64,000 bases of DNA from Pantoea sp. 1.19 (GTDB lineage: Bacteria > Pseudomonadota > Gammaproteobacteria > Enterobacterales > Enterobacteriaceae): the NCBI RefSeq assembly GCF_001922585.1, contig NZ_MRBS01000002.1, positions 124,001-188,000 of the forward strand. Reading direction: 5' to 3'. Shown here piece after piece: positions 26,201 through 38,473 of the stretch (the first letter of the stretch is position 1; the number at the start of each line of letters is the position of its first letter). The notes beneath the pieces are model-generated. The model did no database searches. It was not told where the DNA came from and saw only the letters and a program-made list of their open reading frames with translations. The translations under genes were made by a program, and so were the position numbers.

Positions 26201-27211
26201 TTACTTCTTCCGCGCGTACTTCAGCGAGTCGAGGGCCACAGCAAAGATGATGATGCCGCCCTTGATGATGTACTGCCAGTAAGGATTCACGCCGATGTAA
26301 GTCAGGCCGTAGTTGATGACGGTAAAAATCAGCACCCCGGTGACTACCCCGGCGACGGTACCGACGCCGCCGGCGAAGGAGACCCCGCCGACCACGCACG
26401 CCGCAATCGCATCCAGCTCATACATAAAACCGAGGTTATTGGTGGCCGAGCCGATACGCCCGGCCTCCAGCATCCCGCCAAAGGCGTAGAACACGCCCGA
26501 CAGCGCGTAGATCAGGATCAGGTTCAGCGGCACGTTCACACCGGACACTTTTGCCGCTTCCGGATTACCGCCGATGGCGAAAATGTTTTTACCGAACCGG
26601 GTTTTGTTCCACAAGATCCAGACGAAGATAATGGCAAACAGCGCATAGAAAGTGATGTAGGAGAGCTTAAAGTCGCCCAGGCGAATAAAGCCCTGGGCAA
26701 ACGTCGAAAAGCTGGAGTCGAAGCCGGCGATGGGCGACGCCCCTACATAATCGTAATACAGCGAGTTTACCCCGTAGACGATGATCATCGTGCCGAGCGT
26801 GGTGATAAAAGGTGTGACGCGCAGGTAAGCGATGATCACACCGTTGATCAGGCCTATCAGCGCACCGATGCTGCAGACCACCAGAATCACCACCGGAATC
26901 GGCAGTGTATCCATCTCCGGGAACACTTTATTGGCATTCTCCATAGACTGCAGCAGCGTCGCCGCTACCACCGCCGCCAGCCCGACCTGACGGCCGGCCG
27001 ACAGATCGGTTCCCTGGGTAACGATCAGCCCGGCCACCCCCAGCGCAATAATAATGCGCACCGAGGACTGAGTCAGAATGTTACTCAGGTTCATCAGGCT
27101 TAAGAAAGTGGGATCCTGGATAATAATGATCGCCAGCAACACCAGTAAAACAACGTATATCCCGCCCTCTTTCAACCAGGTGAGCGCATTTTTTTTGGTT
27201 ACAGGATTCAT
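26201..27211 (-). CDS. mglC: Galactose/methyl-galactoside ABC transporter permease MglC
   Basis: Inner-membrane channel for beta-methylgalactoside, galactose and glucose import; 336 residues as in E. coli. About ten membrane segments of the ribose-type BPD_transp_2 family. Motifs: QGTDLSAGRQVGLAAVVAAT, TLGTMIIVYGVNSLYY, the permease loop NIFAIGGNPEAAKVSGVNV and VGGVSFAGGVGTVAGVVTG. It probably works as a homodimer with MglA. Last gene of mglBAC, 19 bp after mglA. Confidence 0.97.
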   Translation of the reverse strand: MNPVTKKNALTWLKEGGIYVVLLVLLAIIIIQDPTFLSLMNLSNILTQSSVRIIIALGVAGLIVTQGTDLSAGRQVGLAAVVAATLLQSMENANKVFPEMDTLPIPVVILVVCSIGALIGLINGVIIAYLRVTPFITTLGTMIIVYGVNSLYYDYVGASPIAGFDSSFSTFAQGFIRLGDFKLSYITFYALFAIIFVWILWNKTRFGKNIFAIGGNPEAAKVSGVNVPLNLILIYALSGVFYAFGGMLEAGRIGSATNNLGFMYELDAIAACVVGGVSFAGGVGTVAGVVTGVLIFTVINYGLTYIGVNPYWQYIIKGGIIIFAVALDSLKYARKK

Positions 27212-27230
27212 GAAATCAGCCCTTACATGA

Positions 27231-28751
27231 TCAAAGGTGCAGCGATGCTAAACGTAAAATCTCGTTTTGCGTCGTCGTTTTGGTGTCAACAATGCCCGCG
27301 ACCTGGCCATTACTCATCACCAGAATACGGTCAGTAATCCCGAGCAGCTCTGGCATTTCCGAAGAGATAATAATGATGCCCTTCTCTTTTTTCGCCAGTT
27401 CAGCAATCAGCTGATATATTTCAAATTTTGCGCCAACGTCAATGCCGCGCGTCGGTTCATCCAGCATCAGAATTTCCGGCTGAGTCAATAGCCAGCGGCC
27501 AATAATCACTTTTTGCTGATTTCCCCCGGAGAGCGATCCAATCGACGTATGGTGGCCAGGCGTTTTCACCCGCATTGAATCGATCACCCACTGGGTATCG
27601 CTCTTCATCCGCCCATTATCCAGCAGGCCAATTTTATTTTTATACTGACGAATATTGGAGATGAGCGAGTTAAACCCGATATCCAGGTAGGCATAAATAC
27701 CGGTGGAGCGACGCTCTTCCGTCACCAGCGCAAAACCGTGGTTAATGGCTTCATTGGCGCTGTGGTTATTGATTGCGCGACCGTGCAGCTTGATGGTGCC
27801 ACCGGATTTTTCCCGGATACCAAACAGCGTCTCCACGATATCGGTACGCTTCGCGCCGACCAGTCCGGCAATGCCCAGGATTTCGCCTTTATGCAGATCA
27901 AAACTGACATCGCGGATCGATGGCTGGCGCAGCGAGGTCAGATGGCGCACCTCAAGAATCACTTCGCCCGGCACGTTATGCTTTTCCGGAAAACGCTGAT
28001 TCAGCGAGCGGCCGACCATCATGGCGATGATTTTGTCCATGTCCAGTCCGTCCAGCGGCTGGGTGGCAATCCACTGGCCATCGCGCAGAATGGTAATTTC
28101 ATCGCACAGCTGGAAAATTTCTTCCATTTTGTGCGAGATATAGACGATGCCGCAGCCGCGATCCTTCAGCTTGCGGATAATACTGAACAGGTGATTGACT
28201 TCTTTCTCGGTCAGCGACGAGGTTGGCTCGTCCATGATCACGATTTTTGCGTTATAAGAGAATGCCTTGGCAATCTCCACCATTTGCATTTGCGACACCG
28301 ACAGGTCGATCACTTTATCGCGCGGATCGATATGAATATCCAGCTCGTCAAAAATGGCTTTCGTGTCGTCATACATTTTCCTTTGATCGACGAAAATACC
28401 TTTTTTCGGATAGCGCCCCAGCCACATGTTATCCATTACCGTGCGCTGCAAGACCAGGTTTAATTCCTGATGCACCATCGACACGCCGTTCTCCAGCGCC
28501 TCTTTGGAGCTTTTAAAGTCGATTTCCTCACCCTGGAACAGGATGCTCCCCGCGTCTTTTTTATATATGCCAAACAGGCATTTTAATAAGGTGGATTTGC
28601 CCGCGCCATTCTCCCCCATCAGCGCATGAACGGAGTGCGGGCGCACTTTTAAATTAACGTTATCCAGCGCTTTTACGCCGGGAAATGACTTACTGACGTT
28701 TGTCATTTCCAGCAGGTATTCGCGCGTGGCTGGTGCTGTATCGCTGCCCAT
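27231..28751 (-). CDS. mglA: Galactose/methyl-galactoside ABC transporter ATP-binding protein MglA
   Basis: Double ABC ATPase of 506 residues. The N-terminal cassette has Walker [10 protein letters not shown], signature [16 protein letters not shown] and Walker [12 protein letters not shown]. The C-terminal cassette has the degenerate Walker [13 protein letters not shown], signature [15 protein letters not shown] and [15 protein letters not shown]. This asymmetry is normal in sugar CUT2 importers. Between MglB and MglA lie two strong hairpins. Confidence 0.97.
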   Translation of the reverse strand: MGSDTAPATREYLLEMTNVSKSFPGVKALDNVNLKVRPHSVHALMGENGAGKSTLLKCLFGIYKKDAGSILFQGEEIDFKSSKEALENGVSMVHQELNLVLQRTVMDNMWLGRYPKKGIFVDQRKMYDDTKAIFDELDIHIDPRDKVIDLSVSQMQMVEIAKAFSYNAKIVIMDEPTSSLTEKEVNHLFSIIRKLKDRGCGIVYISHKMEEIFQLCDEITILRDGQWIATQPLDGLDMDKIIAMMVGRSLNQRFPEKHNVPGEVILEVRHLTSLRQPSIRDVSFDLHKGEILGIAGLVGAKRTDIVETLFGIREKSGGTIKLHGRAINNHSANEAINHGFALVTEERRSTGIYAYLDIGFNSLISNIRQYKNKIGLLDNGRMKSDTQWVIDSMRVKTPGHHTSIGSLSGGNQQKVIIGRWLLTQPEILMLDEPTRGIDVGAKFEIYQLIAELAKKEKGIIIISSEMPELLGITDRILVMSNGQVAGIVDTKTTTQNEILRLASLHL

Positions 28752-28786
28752 AATTTACTGGCTCATGGTTATCACTGCAGGCGGCT

Positions 28787-28835
28787 AAAAAGGCGCGCAG
28801 GGCGCGCCCTGTTTACGCGGGGGCTACGGCCCCCG
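28787..28835 (-). terminator. Tandem hairpins between mglB and mglA
   Basis: On the reverse strand CGGGGGC-4-GCCCCCG (28835-28818) comes four bases after the mglB stop, then GGCGCGC-3-GCGCGCC (28808-28792) followed by five T residues. The pair can stabilise the mglB message and partly end transcription, giving more binding protein than ATPase, as in E. coli. Confidence 0.7.
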
Positions 28836-28839
28836 ACGA

Positions 28840-29835
28840 TCACTTCTGGAACTGCGCCAGGTTATCTTTGTCGACCGGCACGTAGGCGACGCGGACCACT
28901 TTACCGTCCAGCTTATAGTTCGTGCCTTCGGTTGCCGGCTTACCGGCCGCGAGATTTTTCGCCATCTCAAAGGTCGCTTTTGCCTGGTTTTCGGCATCGT
29001 TCAGCACGGTCCCGGCCATCGCGCCCGATTTCACCATCGCCAGCGCTTCCGGCAGGGCATCTACGCCAAATACCGGCACGCTGGCCTTGTTGTGCGCCTT
29101 CAGCGCTTCTACCGCGCCCATTGCCATGGCATCGTTGTTGGCAATCACCACTTCAATCTTGTTGCCGTTCGGACCGGAGAGCCATGCGTCCATTTTGTCT
29201 TTCGCCTGCGCGGTATCCCACATGGCGGTATCCATGTGCAGCTGCTGAGTTTTGATTCCATCCTGATTCAGGGTATCGATCACGTATTTGGTTCGCGCTT
29301 CCGCATCCGGGTGACCCGGCTCACCTTTCAACAGGACAAACTGAATCTGCCCGTCTTTGTTCAGATCCCAGCCGGCATTGGCTTTCCAGTGCTTCTCAAT
29401 CAGCTTGCCCTGCTGCACGCCGGACTCTTTCGAGTCGGTGCCGACGTAATAAGCTTTGTCGTAGCTGTCCAGCACTTTCCCGGTCGGCTCTTTATTGAAG
29501 AACACCACCGGAATATCGTTGCTTTTCGCCTTATCGATCACCACGCCCGCGGCTGAGGGGTCAACCAGGTTTATCGCCAGCGCCTTCACGCCTTTGGCAA
29601 TCAGCACATCGATTTGATCGTTCTGCGTGGACTGACTGTTTTGCGAATCGTTCATCAACAGCTGAATGTTATCGCTGGCCTTGGCTTCTTTCTCGATATC
29701 CTTACGCACCACAGACATAAAGTTATCGTCATATTTATAAATGGTCACACCAATCCGCGTATCAGCCGCGTGGGCCACGCCGCCGATCATCAGGCCAGCC
29801 ATCAGTGCAGTCAGTGCAGAAACCTTCTTATTCAT
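28840..29835 (-). CDS. mglB: Galactose/glucose-binding periplasmic protein MglB
   Basis: Periplasmic receptor for galactose and glucose that also signals to the Trg chemoreceptor. 331 residues. A signal peptide ends [22 protein letters not shown]. The calcium-binding loop [11 protein letters not shown] is present, as are [16 protein letters not shown] and [13 protein letters not shown]. The ATG at 29835 follows CGGAGAT; the frame is open further upstream but the signal peptide fixes the start. First gene of the operon. Confidence 0.96.
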   Translation of the reverse strand: MNKKVSALTALMAGLMIGGVAHAADTRIGVTIYKYDDNFMSVVRKDIEKEAKASDNIQLLMNDSQNSQSTQNDQIDVLIAKGVKALAINLVDPSAAGVVIDKAKSNDIPVVFFNKEPTGKVLDSYDKAYYVGTDSKESGVQQGKLIEKHWKANAGWDLNKDGQIQFVLLKGEPGHPDAEARTKYVIDTLNQDGIKTQQLHMDTAMWDTAQAKDKMDAWLSGPNGNKIEVVIANNDAMAMGAVEALKAHNKASVPVFGVDALPEALAMVKSGAMAGTVLNDAENQAKATFEMAKNLAAGKPATEGTNYKLDGKVVRVAYVPVDKDNLAQFQK

Positions 29836-30076
29836 GGTATCTCCGGTATGAGCAGGGTAAACCGTGCGCCTGTTCCTGATGGAAAGGCGAGCTGTTATCG
29901 TCGGTAAGATGCAGAAAACCAGGCCACACGGGCCGACGTTGCCAATATTCACCGCCGTCCTTGTGCGATCACGCTTCCCAAAATTGAGGGTAATGTCCGC
30001 GAAACGGTGGCCAAATACGGTAAAAATCGGATTCAGCGCCATGTTACAAGCTGTTTCGCCGCTGCGGGACGTTGCC

Positions 30077-30082
30077 ATGATA
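30077..30082 (-). promoter_or_regulatory. mglB -10 element
   Basis: TATCAT on the reverse strand, predicting a start near 30070. The CRP site centre (30111.5) is then at -41.5, a class II activation geometry like the E. coli mgl promoter. Confidence 0.6.
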
Positions 30083-30103
30083 GTGAACGAACTGTTAATT
30101 AAC

Positions 30104-30119
30104 TGTGAAATTACTCACA
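30104..30119. promoter_or_regulatory. CRP site of mglB
   Basis: TGTGA-N6-TCACA, a perfect consensus match, 30104-30119. It sits between the mglB -10 and the galS stop. Confidence 0.85.
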
Positions 30120-30122
30120 GAT

Positions 30123-30136
30123 TGAAAACGGTTACA
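30123..30136. promoter_or_regulatory. GalR/GalS operator of mglB
   Basis: TGAAAACGGTTACA; on the reverse strand GTGTAACCGTTTTCAA matches the gal operator GTGNAANCGNTTNCAC at most positions. It begins three bases past the CRP site and overlaps the galS stop codon (30132-30134). Confidence 0.75.
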
Positions 30137-31172
30137 CCGGTGAATCCCCTGAGTTAGTGACGGACGCCACACTTTGCCGTGCGGCCACCGAATGGCGGCG
30201 CACCAGCGTCGGCATAAAGCAGTGCACTGCGCTGTTGTCCAGCGCCCCGGCGGCGCCTTTCAGCGCCAGCTCGGTGGCAAGTTTAGCCATTGAAACAATG
30301 GGATAGCGTATGGTAGTTAACTGCGGATCGGTATAGCGGGAAATCGGAATATCGTCAAAGCCAATGACGGAAACCTGTAACGGCACCGCAATGCCGTTAT
30401 CTTTGAGCGCCGTGAGCGCCCCGGCCGCCATGCTGTCGTTGTAGGCGAAGATGGCACTCAGCTGCTGATTGCGCCCCAGCAGATCCACCATCGCCGCTTC
30501 ACCGCCCTGCAGATCCGGTTCGCCGCTGGCGCTCCAGCTCTCTGGCGGCACGCTGCCCTGCTCAGCCAGTGCCTGCAGCCAGCCCGCGCGCCGCTGGGCA
30601 TCATCCTCAATCGGATGCGCCGAGCCGAGATAGCCAATGCGCTGATGACCGTGCTGCTGCAGCATCCGCGTGGCCATCAGTGCACCGCTGACGTTATCCA
30701 GACAGACGCAGCGGTGAGCATAACCGGGCAGCAGCCGGTTGATCAGCACCATGCCCGGCATCTGCTGCATAAAGGCGCTTAGCTCCTCATCTCCCAGCGC
30801 TTTGGCGTGCACAATCAGCGCGCTGCAGCGCTGGCGTATCAGAATCTCAATGGCGTGGCGCTCTTTGTCGGCCTGGTGGTAGCTGTTGTTGATCAGCACA
30901 TGCTTTTGCAGCCGCTGGGCGACAATATCCACTGCTTTCACCAGCGCGCCAAAAAAGGGATCGGAGACATCCATCACCACCACGCCGAGCGTATCGGTAA
31001 CCTGCGTCGCCAGGGCCTGCGCATTGGCATTCGGGCGGTAGCCTAACGACGATACCGCCTGCAGCACCACCTCCCGGGTTGCCAGCGTCACGGCACTGCT
31101 GTGGTTTAGAACGCGCGACACGGTGGCCACGGACACGCCGGCCAGTCGCGCCACGTCACGAATGGTAATCAT
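30132..31172 (-). CDS. galS: Galactose isorepressor GalS
   Basis: LacI-family repressor of 346 residues, the E. coli length. The helix-turn-helix [20 protein letters not shown] is at residues 3-22, then the hinge helix NANAQALA. The effector domain has [46 protein letters not shown] and [19 protein letters not shown]. It represses mglBAC and itself, with galactose as inducer. Adjacent to mglB, as in E. coli. Confidence 0.96.
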   Translation of the reverse strand: MITIRDVARLAGVSVATVSRVLNHSSAVTLATREVVLQAVSSLGYRPNANAQALATQVTDTLGVVVMDVSDPFFGALVKAVDIVAQRLQKHVLINNSYHQADKERHAIEILIRQRCSALIVHAKALGDEELSAFMQQMPGMVLINRLLPGYAHRCVCLDNVSGALMATRMLQQHGHQRIGYLGSAHPIEDDAQRRAGWLQALAEQGSVPPESWSASGEPDLQGGEAAMVDLLGRNQQLSAIFAYNDSMAAGALTALKDNGIAVPLQVSVIGFDDIPISRYTDPQLTTIRYPIVSMAKLATELALKGAAGALDNSAVHCFMPTLVRRHSVAARQSVASVTNSGDSPV

Positions 31173-31229
31173 AGGGGACCCCGGAAAGGACAGTTCGCTG
31201 CCATTTTCGCAGCGTGCCGGGCCGCGCAG

Positions 31230-31245
31230 CGTGAATCAGCTCACA
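31230..31245. promoter_or_regulatory. CRP site of galS
   Basis: CGTGA-N6-TCACA, one mismatch to the CRP consensus. Centre 31237.5; with a -10-like GAAAAT at 31203-31208 (reverse) the start would be near 31196, giving the same -41.5 geometry as mglB. Confidence 0.6.
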
Positions 31246-31249
31246 GAGA

Positions 31250-31263
31250 TGAAAACGGTTACA
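31250..31263. promoter_or_regulatory. GalR/GalS operator of galS
   Basis: TGAAAACGGTTACA, base for base the same as the operator at mglB, four bases past the CRP site. Indicates autoregulation of galS. Confidence 0.7.
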
Positions 31264-31312
31264 TGTGCTTTATGCGTCTTTGTGAGCCAGGTCATTGTCT
31301 CCCCGAGCTCGC

Positions 31313-32452
31313 TCAGGCCGGCGGCGCGGTGCAGCGGCGGGTCAGCCAGCGCCAGAGAGCCTCCAGCGGGCCCTGCGACCAGATACGCAGCCACAGCGTC
31401 GAGAACAACAGGTTCACGCACCAGATCAGCGGCACCAGCAGCAGCAGCGCCAGGCGATCAAGGTGCATAAATAGCGCCCCGTGCCAAAACAGCGCGCTGC
31501 ACAGCAGGGTCTGCAGCAGATAGTTACTGAGCGCCATCCGCCCCACCCGCGCCGTGGCCTGCATCAGCCAGCCGCGCGCGAGGTAAGCCCAGGCGGCGTG
31601 AATCAGCGCCACGTACCCCAGCGCCATTAGCGGCGCCCCGAGATCGCGCGGAATTTGCAGCCAGAATGGCGTCCACGGCCAGCGCCACTGTAACCCGACT
31701 TGCAGCAGCAGGCCCGGCAGCTGGATCAGCACACCGGCCAGCATTAGCCGCCAGGCGTGCCGACGGTAGGTGGCGGCCGGGCGCTGCCCGCGCAGCCAGC
31801 CGGACTGCCACAGCGCGGCGCCAATCAGCATCGCGCCGGCCAGCTGCCAGCCGTACTGGGCCAGCAGCGCCAGCAGGCTCGACTGCAGCAGATCGGCACG
31901 ATTGCGCAGCGCTTCCAGCCCGCCGCTGAGCTTCCAGTAGGCTTCATATTCCAAATCCGCCGCTCCCGGCAGCCAGCTGGGTCCGGGTATGTCACCGGCC
32001 AGCAGGCCAAAGGGCACCAGCACCAGCGTCCCCACCAACCAGAGAAAAATGCCGCTGCTGAGCAGTCGTCCTTCTGCGCTGAGCGCCGCCATCAGCCGCC
32101 ACAGCAGCAGCCCTACCAGCGCGTAGTCCAGCAGAATATCGCCATCCCAGAAGAACAGGCTGTGAATCAGCCCCAGCAGCGCCAGCCAGCCGAGACGCAC
32201 CCGAATCCAGCGGCCACCACGCGGCAGCTGCAGCAGCAGGCCGACGCCGAACAGCATGGCAAACAGGAACAGAAATTTTACCTGAGCAAACAGATCCAGC
32301 AGTCCCCAGACGATGCCGTCGCGCAGGCCCGGCAATCCGCGCCAGGCGGGATTGAGATAGGCCGCCGCCGGCAGGCCAAAAGCACTGATGTTCATCAGCA
32401 GAATGCCCATGACCGCGAAGCCGCGGATCGCATCCAGTCGGGTATTGCGCAT
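31313..32452 (-). CDS. yeiB: YeiB family inner membrane protein (DUF418)
   Basis: Polytopic membrane protein of 379 residues with about ten membrane segments. DUF418/DUF2306-like features: DAIRGFAVMGILLMNISAFGLP at the N-terminus, FFWDGDILLDYALVGLLL near residue 105 and VGRMALSNYLLQTLLCS near the C-terminus, all shared with E. coli YeiB. Function unknown; it may be an acyltransferase-like or transport protein. It lies 45 bp downstream of folE on the same strand. Confidence 0.92.
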   Translation of the reverse strand: MRNTRLDAIRGFAVMGILLMNISAFGLPAAAYLNPAWRGLPGLRDGIVWGLLDLFAQVKFLFLFAMLFGVGLLLQLPRGGRWIRVRLGWLALLGLIHSLFFWDGDILLDYALVGLLLWRLMAALSAEGRLLSSGIFLWLVGTLVLVPFGLLAGDIPGPSWLPGAADLEYEAYWKLSGGLEALRNRADLLQSSLLALLAQYGWQLAGAMLIGAALWQSGWLRGQRPAATYRRHAWRLMLAGVLIQLPGLLLQVGLQWRWPWTPFWLQIPRDLGAPLMALGYVALIHAAWAYLARGWLMQATARVGRMALSNYLLQTLLCSALFWHGALFMHLDRLALLLLVPLIWCVNLLFSTLWLRIWSQGPLEALWRWLTRRCTAPPA

Positions 32453-32497
32453 GGGAACTCCCGGCAGGCCGGCCGCCAGCGCTGGCGGCGGCGCGAA

Positions 32498-33163
32498 TCA
32501 GGCGTGACGGACGGCGCGCAGAAACTCCTGCCGCGTATTCTGACTGGATTTAAACAGTCCACCCAGCGAGGTGGTGGTGGTTGCACTGGTTGCATCCTGC
32601 ACGCCGCGTGCTTTGACGCAGTAGTGGACCGCATCAATCGATACTGCCACGTTATGGGTATCGAGCAGCGTCTGCAGCGCCACCAGCACCTGCTGCGTCA
32701 GTCGCTCCTGCACCTGCGGGCGCTGCGCAAAAAACTGCACGATGCGGTTGATTTTTGACAGGCCTATCACCTTGTCTTTCGGGATGTAAGCCACGGTGGC
32801 TTTTCCGTCAATGGTCACAAAGTGGTGTTCGCAGGTGCTGGTCAGGGTGATATCCCGCACCGTCACCATCTCATCCACCTTCATCTTGTTCTCAATCACG
32901 GTAATTTTGGGAAAATTTGCGTAATTCAGGCCGGAAAAAATTTCTTGCACGTACATTTTCGCGATACGGTTTGGCGTTTCGGCCAGGCTGTCGTCGCTCA
33001 AATCGAGGTTCAGCAGCTGCATGACCCCGGTCATGTGCGCGGCAATTTCCGCCTGACGCGCAGCATCATCCATTTCACGCGCGGGCGTCCGTAACGGGGT
33101 TTCCAGTCCGCGGGCCAACAGGGCCTCGTGAACAAGTGTGGCTTCCTGACTCAGCGTCGCCAT
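32498..33163 (-). CDS. folE: GTP cyclohydrolase 1 FolE
   Basis: First enzyme of folate synthesis: GTP to dihydroneopterin triphosphate. 221 residues. Zinc ligands C111, H114 and C182 and the catalytic H113 are in the expected CEHH and HYCVKARG segments; [21 protein letters not shown] is also diagnostic. The ATG at 33163 follows CCGGAGAA. Order folE-yeiB-galS-mgl is as in E. coli. I saw no good MetJ box upstream, though E. coli folE is MetJ-controlled. Confidence 0.97.
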   Translation of the reverse strand: MATLSQEATLVHEALLARGLETPLRTPAREMDDAARQAEIAAHMTGVMQLLNLDLSDDSLAETPNRIAKMYVQEIFSGLNYANFPKITVIENKMKVDEMVTVRDITLTSTCEHHFVTIDGKATVAYIPKDKVIGLSKINRIVQFFAQRPQVQERLTQQVLVALQTLLDTHNVAVSIDAVHYCVKARGVQDATSATTTTSLGGLFKSSQNTRQEFLRAVRHA

Positions 33164-33386
33164 GTCTATTCTCCGGCAGGTGAAAAAACCCGATCGCCAG
33201 TGACCGGGCAACTTAACTGGACGGTATTCTGAATGACTCTGCGCGATTACGCCAGTAAATCACCCCGTCCGTGCGGAAAAGTTGCCGGCCCCGCCCCGCG
33301 CCGGCCGATTGCTATCCGACATCTCCGCGGCTAAACTCACGTAAAGTGAATAACCTGCATAAAGTTACTGACGATTTGAGAACATT

Positions 33387-34253
33387 ATGGATCTGACTCA
33401 ACTGCGGATGTTTTGCGCGGTCGCCGAGAGCGGCTCACTGGCCCGCGCCGCGGCGCTGCTGCAGCGCGTCCCCTCAAATCTGACGACCCGCCTGCGCCAG
33501 CTGGAGCAGGAGCTGGGCTGCGCGCTGTTTATCCGTGAAAAGCAGCGCCTGCGCCTGTCGCCAATGGGGCACAACTTTCTCGGCTACGCGCAGCGGATCC
33601 TCGCCCTGTCGCAGGAGGCGCGACACATGGCGCAGAGCGGCGCGCCCGCAGGGCCGTTCCGGCTGGGCTGCATGGAAAGCACCGCCGCCAGCCGGCTACC
33701 GGCGCTGCTGTCTCGCTTTCATCAGCGCTACCCGCAGGTGGCGTTAACGCTGCATACCGCCACCTCCGGCGAGCTGCTGGCGCAGGTGCGTGAAGGCACT
33801 CTGGCCGCTGCGCTGGTCGAGGGTTCTCTGCAGGGCGACGATCTGCACGGCTGTGCGGTGTTCACCGAGCAGCTGGTGGCGATCTCCGCGCTGGGTCAGC
33901 CTCCGCTGCGTAGCGCGCGTGACGCCGCCGGCGTGACCCTCTATGCCCTGGGCCCCGGCTGCGCCTGCCGGCTGCGCGGCGAGCGCTGGTTTCGCGAAGC
34001 GCAGTGCCAGCCCGCCGCGATAGGCGAGGTAACTTCCTACGCCAGTCTGCTGGCCTGCGTCGCCTGCGGCGCCGGCATCGCCGTGCTGCCGCGCGCGGTG
34101 CTGGAGAGCATGGCCGGCGCCGATCGGGTGCAGATCCATCCCCTGCCTCCGGCGCTGCGCGACAGTGAGACTCTGCTGGTCTGGCGACGCGACGCTTTCA
34201 CACCGAACGTGGCCGCGCTGAAGACCCTGATTATTGACCAGGTTGAATGCTAA
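33387..34253 (+). CDS. LysR family transcriptional regulator
   Basis: 288 residues, with an N-terminal helix-turn-helix (LRMFCAVAESGSLARAAALL then RVPSNLTTRLRQLEQELG) and a LysR effector domain that ends near the C-terminus. CACG..CGAGIAVLPRAVLE is the usual late segment. It is divergent from folE and stands 50 bp before frmA on the same strand, so it may control the formaldehyde-detoxification genes. The effector is unknown. Confidence 0.87.
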   Translation: MDLTQLRMFCAVAESGSLARAAALLQRVPSNLTTRLRQLEQELGCALFIREKQRLRLSPMGHNFLGYAQRILALSQEARHMAQSGAPAGPFRLGCMESTAASRLPALLSRFHQRYPQVALTLHTATSGELLAQVREGTLAAALVEGSLQGDDLHGCAVFTEQLVAISALGQPPLRSARDAAGVTLYALGPGCACRLRGERWFREAQCQPAAIGEVTSYASLLACVACGAGIAVLPRAVLESMAGADRVQIHPLPPALRDSETLLVWRRDAFTPNVAALKTLIIDQVEC

Positions 34254-34291
34254 TCTGTGTGACGACTACGCTTATCCCATCCGCAAGTTAA

Positions 34292-36282
<1,991 letters not shown>

Positions 36283-36291
36283 CCCGCTGGA

Positions 36292-36316
36292 GGCGGGCCG
36301 ACCTCGTCGGCCCGCC
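36292..36316. terminator. Hairpin between yeiG and cirA
   Basis: GGCGGGCCGAC-CTC-GTCGGCCCGCC, perfect 11-base arms, lying between the convergent genes. No T-run on either side. Probably a shared 3' structure. Confidence 0.6.
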
Positions 36317-36321
36317 CCGAC

Positions 36322-38280
36322 TCAGAAGCGGTAATCCATGGCCAGGAAGTAGCGCCGTCCGTCTTCGGTATAGCTGTAAGTCTCACGGCTGAGGTCTTTA
36401 TCCGTCAGGTTTAACACCCCGCCGCGCAGCGTTATGGCCTTGCTGGCCTGCCAACTGCCGCCCAGATTCCACAGGGTATAGCCGCCCGGCGTCGCGCCGT
36501 CGTTATTCAGCGTCCGCCGCTGACCGGCGTAGTTTGCCTGCAGGTACAGCGTCCAGTCGGTCGCCGGCGTCCAGTCCAGCGTGCTGTTCAGCGTGTGCAG
36601 CGGCAGTTCGCTCAGCGGTTTATTGCCGCCGTTACTGCGATCGCGCCCGTCGCTGTAGGTGTAATTCAGCGTCAGCTTCCACGCCGCGTCCAGCGGCACG
36701 GTCACCTCATTCTCCACGCCGCGGATCCGCGCTTTATTGACGTTATAGTAGCGGAAAATCGGGTTGCCGCTGCCGTCATAACCCACGAAGTTGGGGTACA
36801 ACGCCGCCTGCTGACGATCGGCGGTGCGGTTGATGCCAATCATGTCGTCAATGTCATTCTGAAACAGCGTGACGCTGCCGCTGACGCCCGACAGCAGCCC
36901 CTCTTCACCGGCGTAATAGATCCCCAGCTCAACGCTTTCGCTGGTTTCCGGTTTCAGATCCGGACTGCCGACCACTTTACAGGCGCCGCGACAGGAGTTA
37001 CTGCTCCATTCCGGGCTGAGCTGCAGCAGCGAGGGCGCCTTAAACGCGGTTGCCCAGCCGCCTTTAACCGTCCACGCGTCACTGGCGTTCCACACCAGAT
37101 AGGCGCGCGGACTCCAGTGATCGCCGTAGGTTTGGTGATCGTCCATCCGCACCCCGCCGGTCAGCGCCAGCGACTCCAGCAGGCGCCACTCATCCTCAAC
37201 AAACAGCGCATACTGGTGGCTGGACGTTTTACCGGTTTTTGCCAGGTTAACCGCATCGCTCAGGGCGTTATGTCGCCACTCGCCGCCAACGGTCAGCATC
37301 TGGTTGAGTGCGCCGATCGGCAGGGTAACTTTGCCGTCCACGCTGTTATTGCGCGCGGTGATCGACTGGGCATTGCGGTTATCAATTTTATCACCGTAAA
37401 CACGCAGCTCACTCACCGCCAGGTCGCCGTGCGCGGTGTAGCCCAGCGCATAGTTGTGACGCTCAACGCGGTTTTTATCCAGCGAGTCCGAGTGGCGATC
37501 CTGACGATCAAAACCGTAGCCGGCGGTGATCTCCTCCCCCTCACGCGGCGTCAGGGTAAATTCCACGTTGCCATCACGGCGGGTATAGCCCTCAATGCGC
37601 GGCGATTCGCCGCTGCCGGTGGCCTGCTGCCCGTCTTTTCCGCGCTTGCCGAGGCTACCAAACAGCTTCACGCCCAGTCGATCAGCAATCAGCGGGCCGC
37701 TAATAAACGCGTTAGTGTTTCCGCTGTCGCCGCGATCGCGGTGCGCCTGAACGGTGGTGTCGGCGCTGAGGGTACCGTGCCACGCTTTTCCCACCTTGCG
37801 GGTGATGATATTCACTACGCCGCCCAGCGCATCGGATCCGTACAGTGAGGACATTGGCCCGCGGACCACTTCGATCCGCTCAATGGCGTCAGCCGGGATC
37901 CAGTTAAGATCAAAATCGTTGTGGCGGAATACCGCATTCTGCGAGCTAACCCGCTTACCGTCGATCAGGATCAGCGTATAGGCACTGCCCAGCCCGCGCA
38001 GGCTGATGCCCTTGCGGTTATCCCCTTCATTGGTCAGCTGCACGCCGGGTACGTCGCGCAGCACGTCTTTCAGGTTCTCCGCCGGTTTACGCTTTATCTC
38101 TTCGGCGGTAATCACGCTGATGGTGGCCGGGGCATCGCGTAAATTGATCTGGTTAGCGCTGGCGGTCACCACCAGGGTGTCATCTTCCGCGGCATCACGC
38201 TCGGCGGCGGCCAGCGCGGGGGACAGCAGACAGGCTGAAGCGCACAGCAGGCTGCGCAGCACGGGGTTATACTGAAACAT
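36322..38280 (-). CDS. cirA: Catecholate siderophore receptor CirA
   Basis: Outer-membrane TonB-dependent channel for dihydroxybenzoylserine-type catecholates and the colicin I receptor in E. coli. 652 residues. Signal peptide, TonB box DTLVV at 34-38, plug domain with [23 protein letters not shown] and [24 protein letters not shown], and a 22-strand barrel ending [11 protein letters not shown] with terminal Phe. [23 protein letters not shown] matches CirA closely. Start at 38280 follows GGAGAAGAAG. Unlike E. coli, it lies behind an ABC transporter. Confidence 0.95.
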   Translation of the reverse strand: MFQYNPVLRSLLCASACLLSPALAAAERDAAEDDTLVVTASANQINLRDAPATISVITAEEIKRKPAENLKDVLRDVPGVQLTNEGDNRKGISLRGLGSAYTLILIDGKRVSSQNAVFRHNDFDLNWIPADAIERIEVVRGPMSSLYGSDALGGVVNIITRKVGKAWHGTLSADTTVQAHRDRGDSGNTNAFISGPLIADRLGVKLFGSLGKRGKDGQQATGSGESPRIEGYTRRDGNVEFTLTPREGEEITAGYGFDRQDRHSDSLDKNRVERHNYALGYTAHGDLAVSELRVYGDKIDNRNAQSITARNNSVDGKVTLPIGALNQMLTVGGEWRHNALSDAVNLAKTGKTSSHQYALFVEDEWRLLESLALTGGVRMDDHQTYGDHWSPRAYLVWNASDAWTVKGGWATAFKAPSLLQLSPEWSSNSCRGACKVVGSPDLKPETSESVELGIYYAGEEGLLSGVSGSVTLFQNDIDDMIGINRTADRQQAALYPNFVGYDGSGNPIFRYYNVNKARIRGVENEVTVPLDAAWKLTLNYTYSDGRDRSNGGNKPLSELPLHTLNSTLDWTPATDWTLYLQANYAGQRRTLNNDGATPGGYTLWNLGGSWQASKAITLRGGVLNLTDKDLSRETYSYTEDGRRYFLAMDYRF

Positions 38281-38473
38281 CTTCTTCTCCATGAGGTCAT
38301 AAGCCGCGCCTACCGGGGCGGACGTCACGCCGGGGTGAACGTCTGCCACAGTGCAACGATCGGCAAAAATAACGCGTATTGACTCACATGGCTTCCGGGA
38401 AAACCGCCCCGCCGCAGCGGCCGGGCGGAAAAGCAGGAGGCGATCTGGCGCCGCCCCTCTGCGAAAAACGATC
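38281..38473. other. cirA upstream region
   Basis: 193 bp between the ABC ATPase gene and cirA. I see no good Fur box; the segment around 38368-38385 (AATAACGCGTATT) is only weakly similar. cirA may be read through from the transporter operon or use a promoter I could not define. Confidence 0.35.

Noticed and set aside
33164-33386. MetJ boxes before folE
   Set aside because: No AGACGTCT-like tandem repeats found.
36595-37848. 417-codon forward frame
   Set aside because: Antisense shadow of cirA; no domain or ribosome site.
38368-38385. Possible Fur box before cirA
   Set aside because: AATAACGCGTATT is only a short AT palindrome with GC centre; too few matches to the 19-bp consensus.
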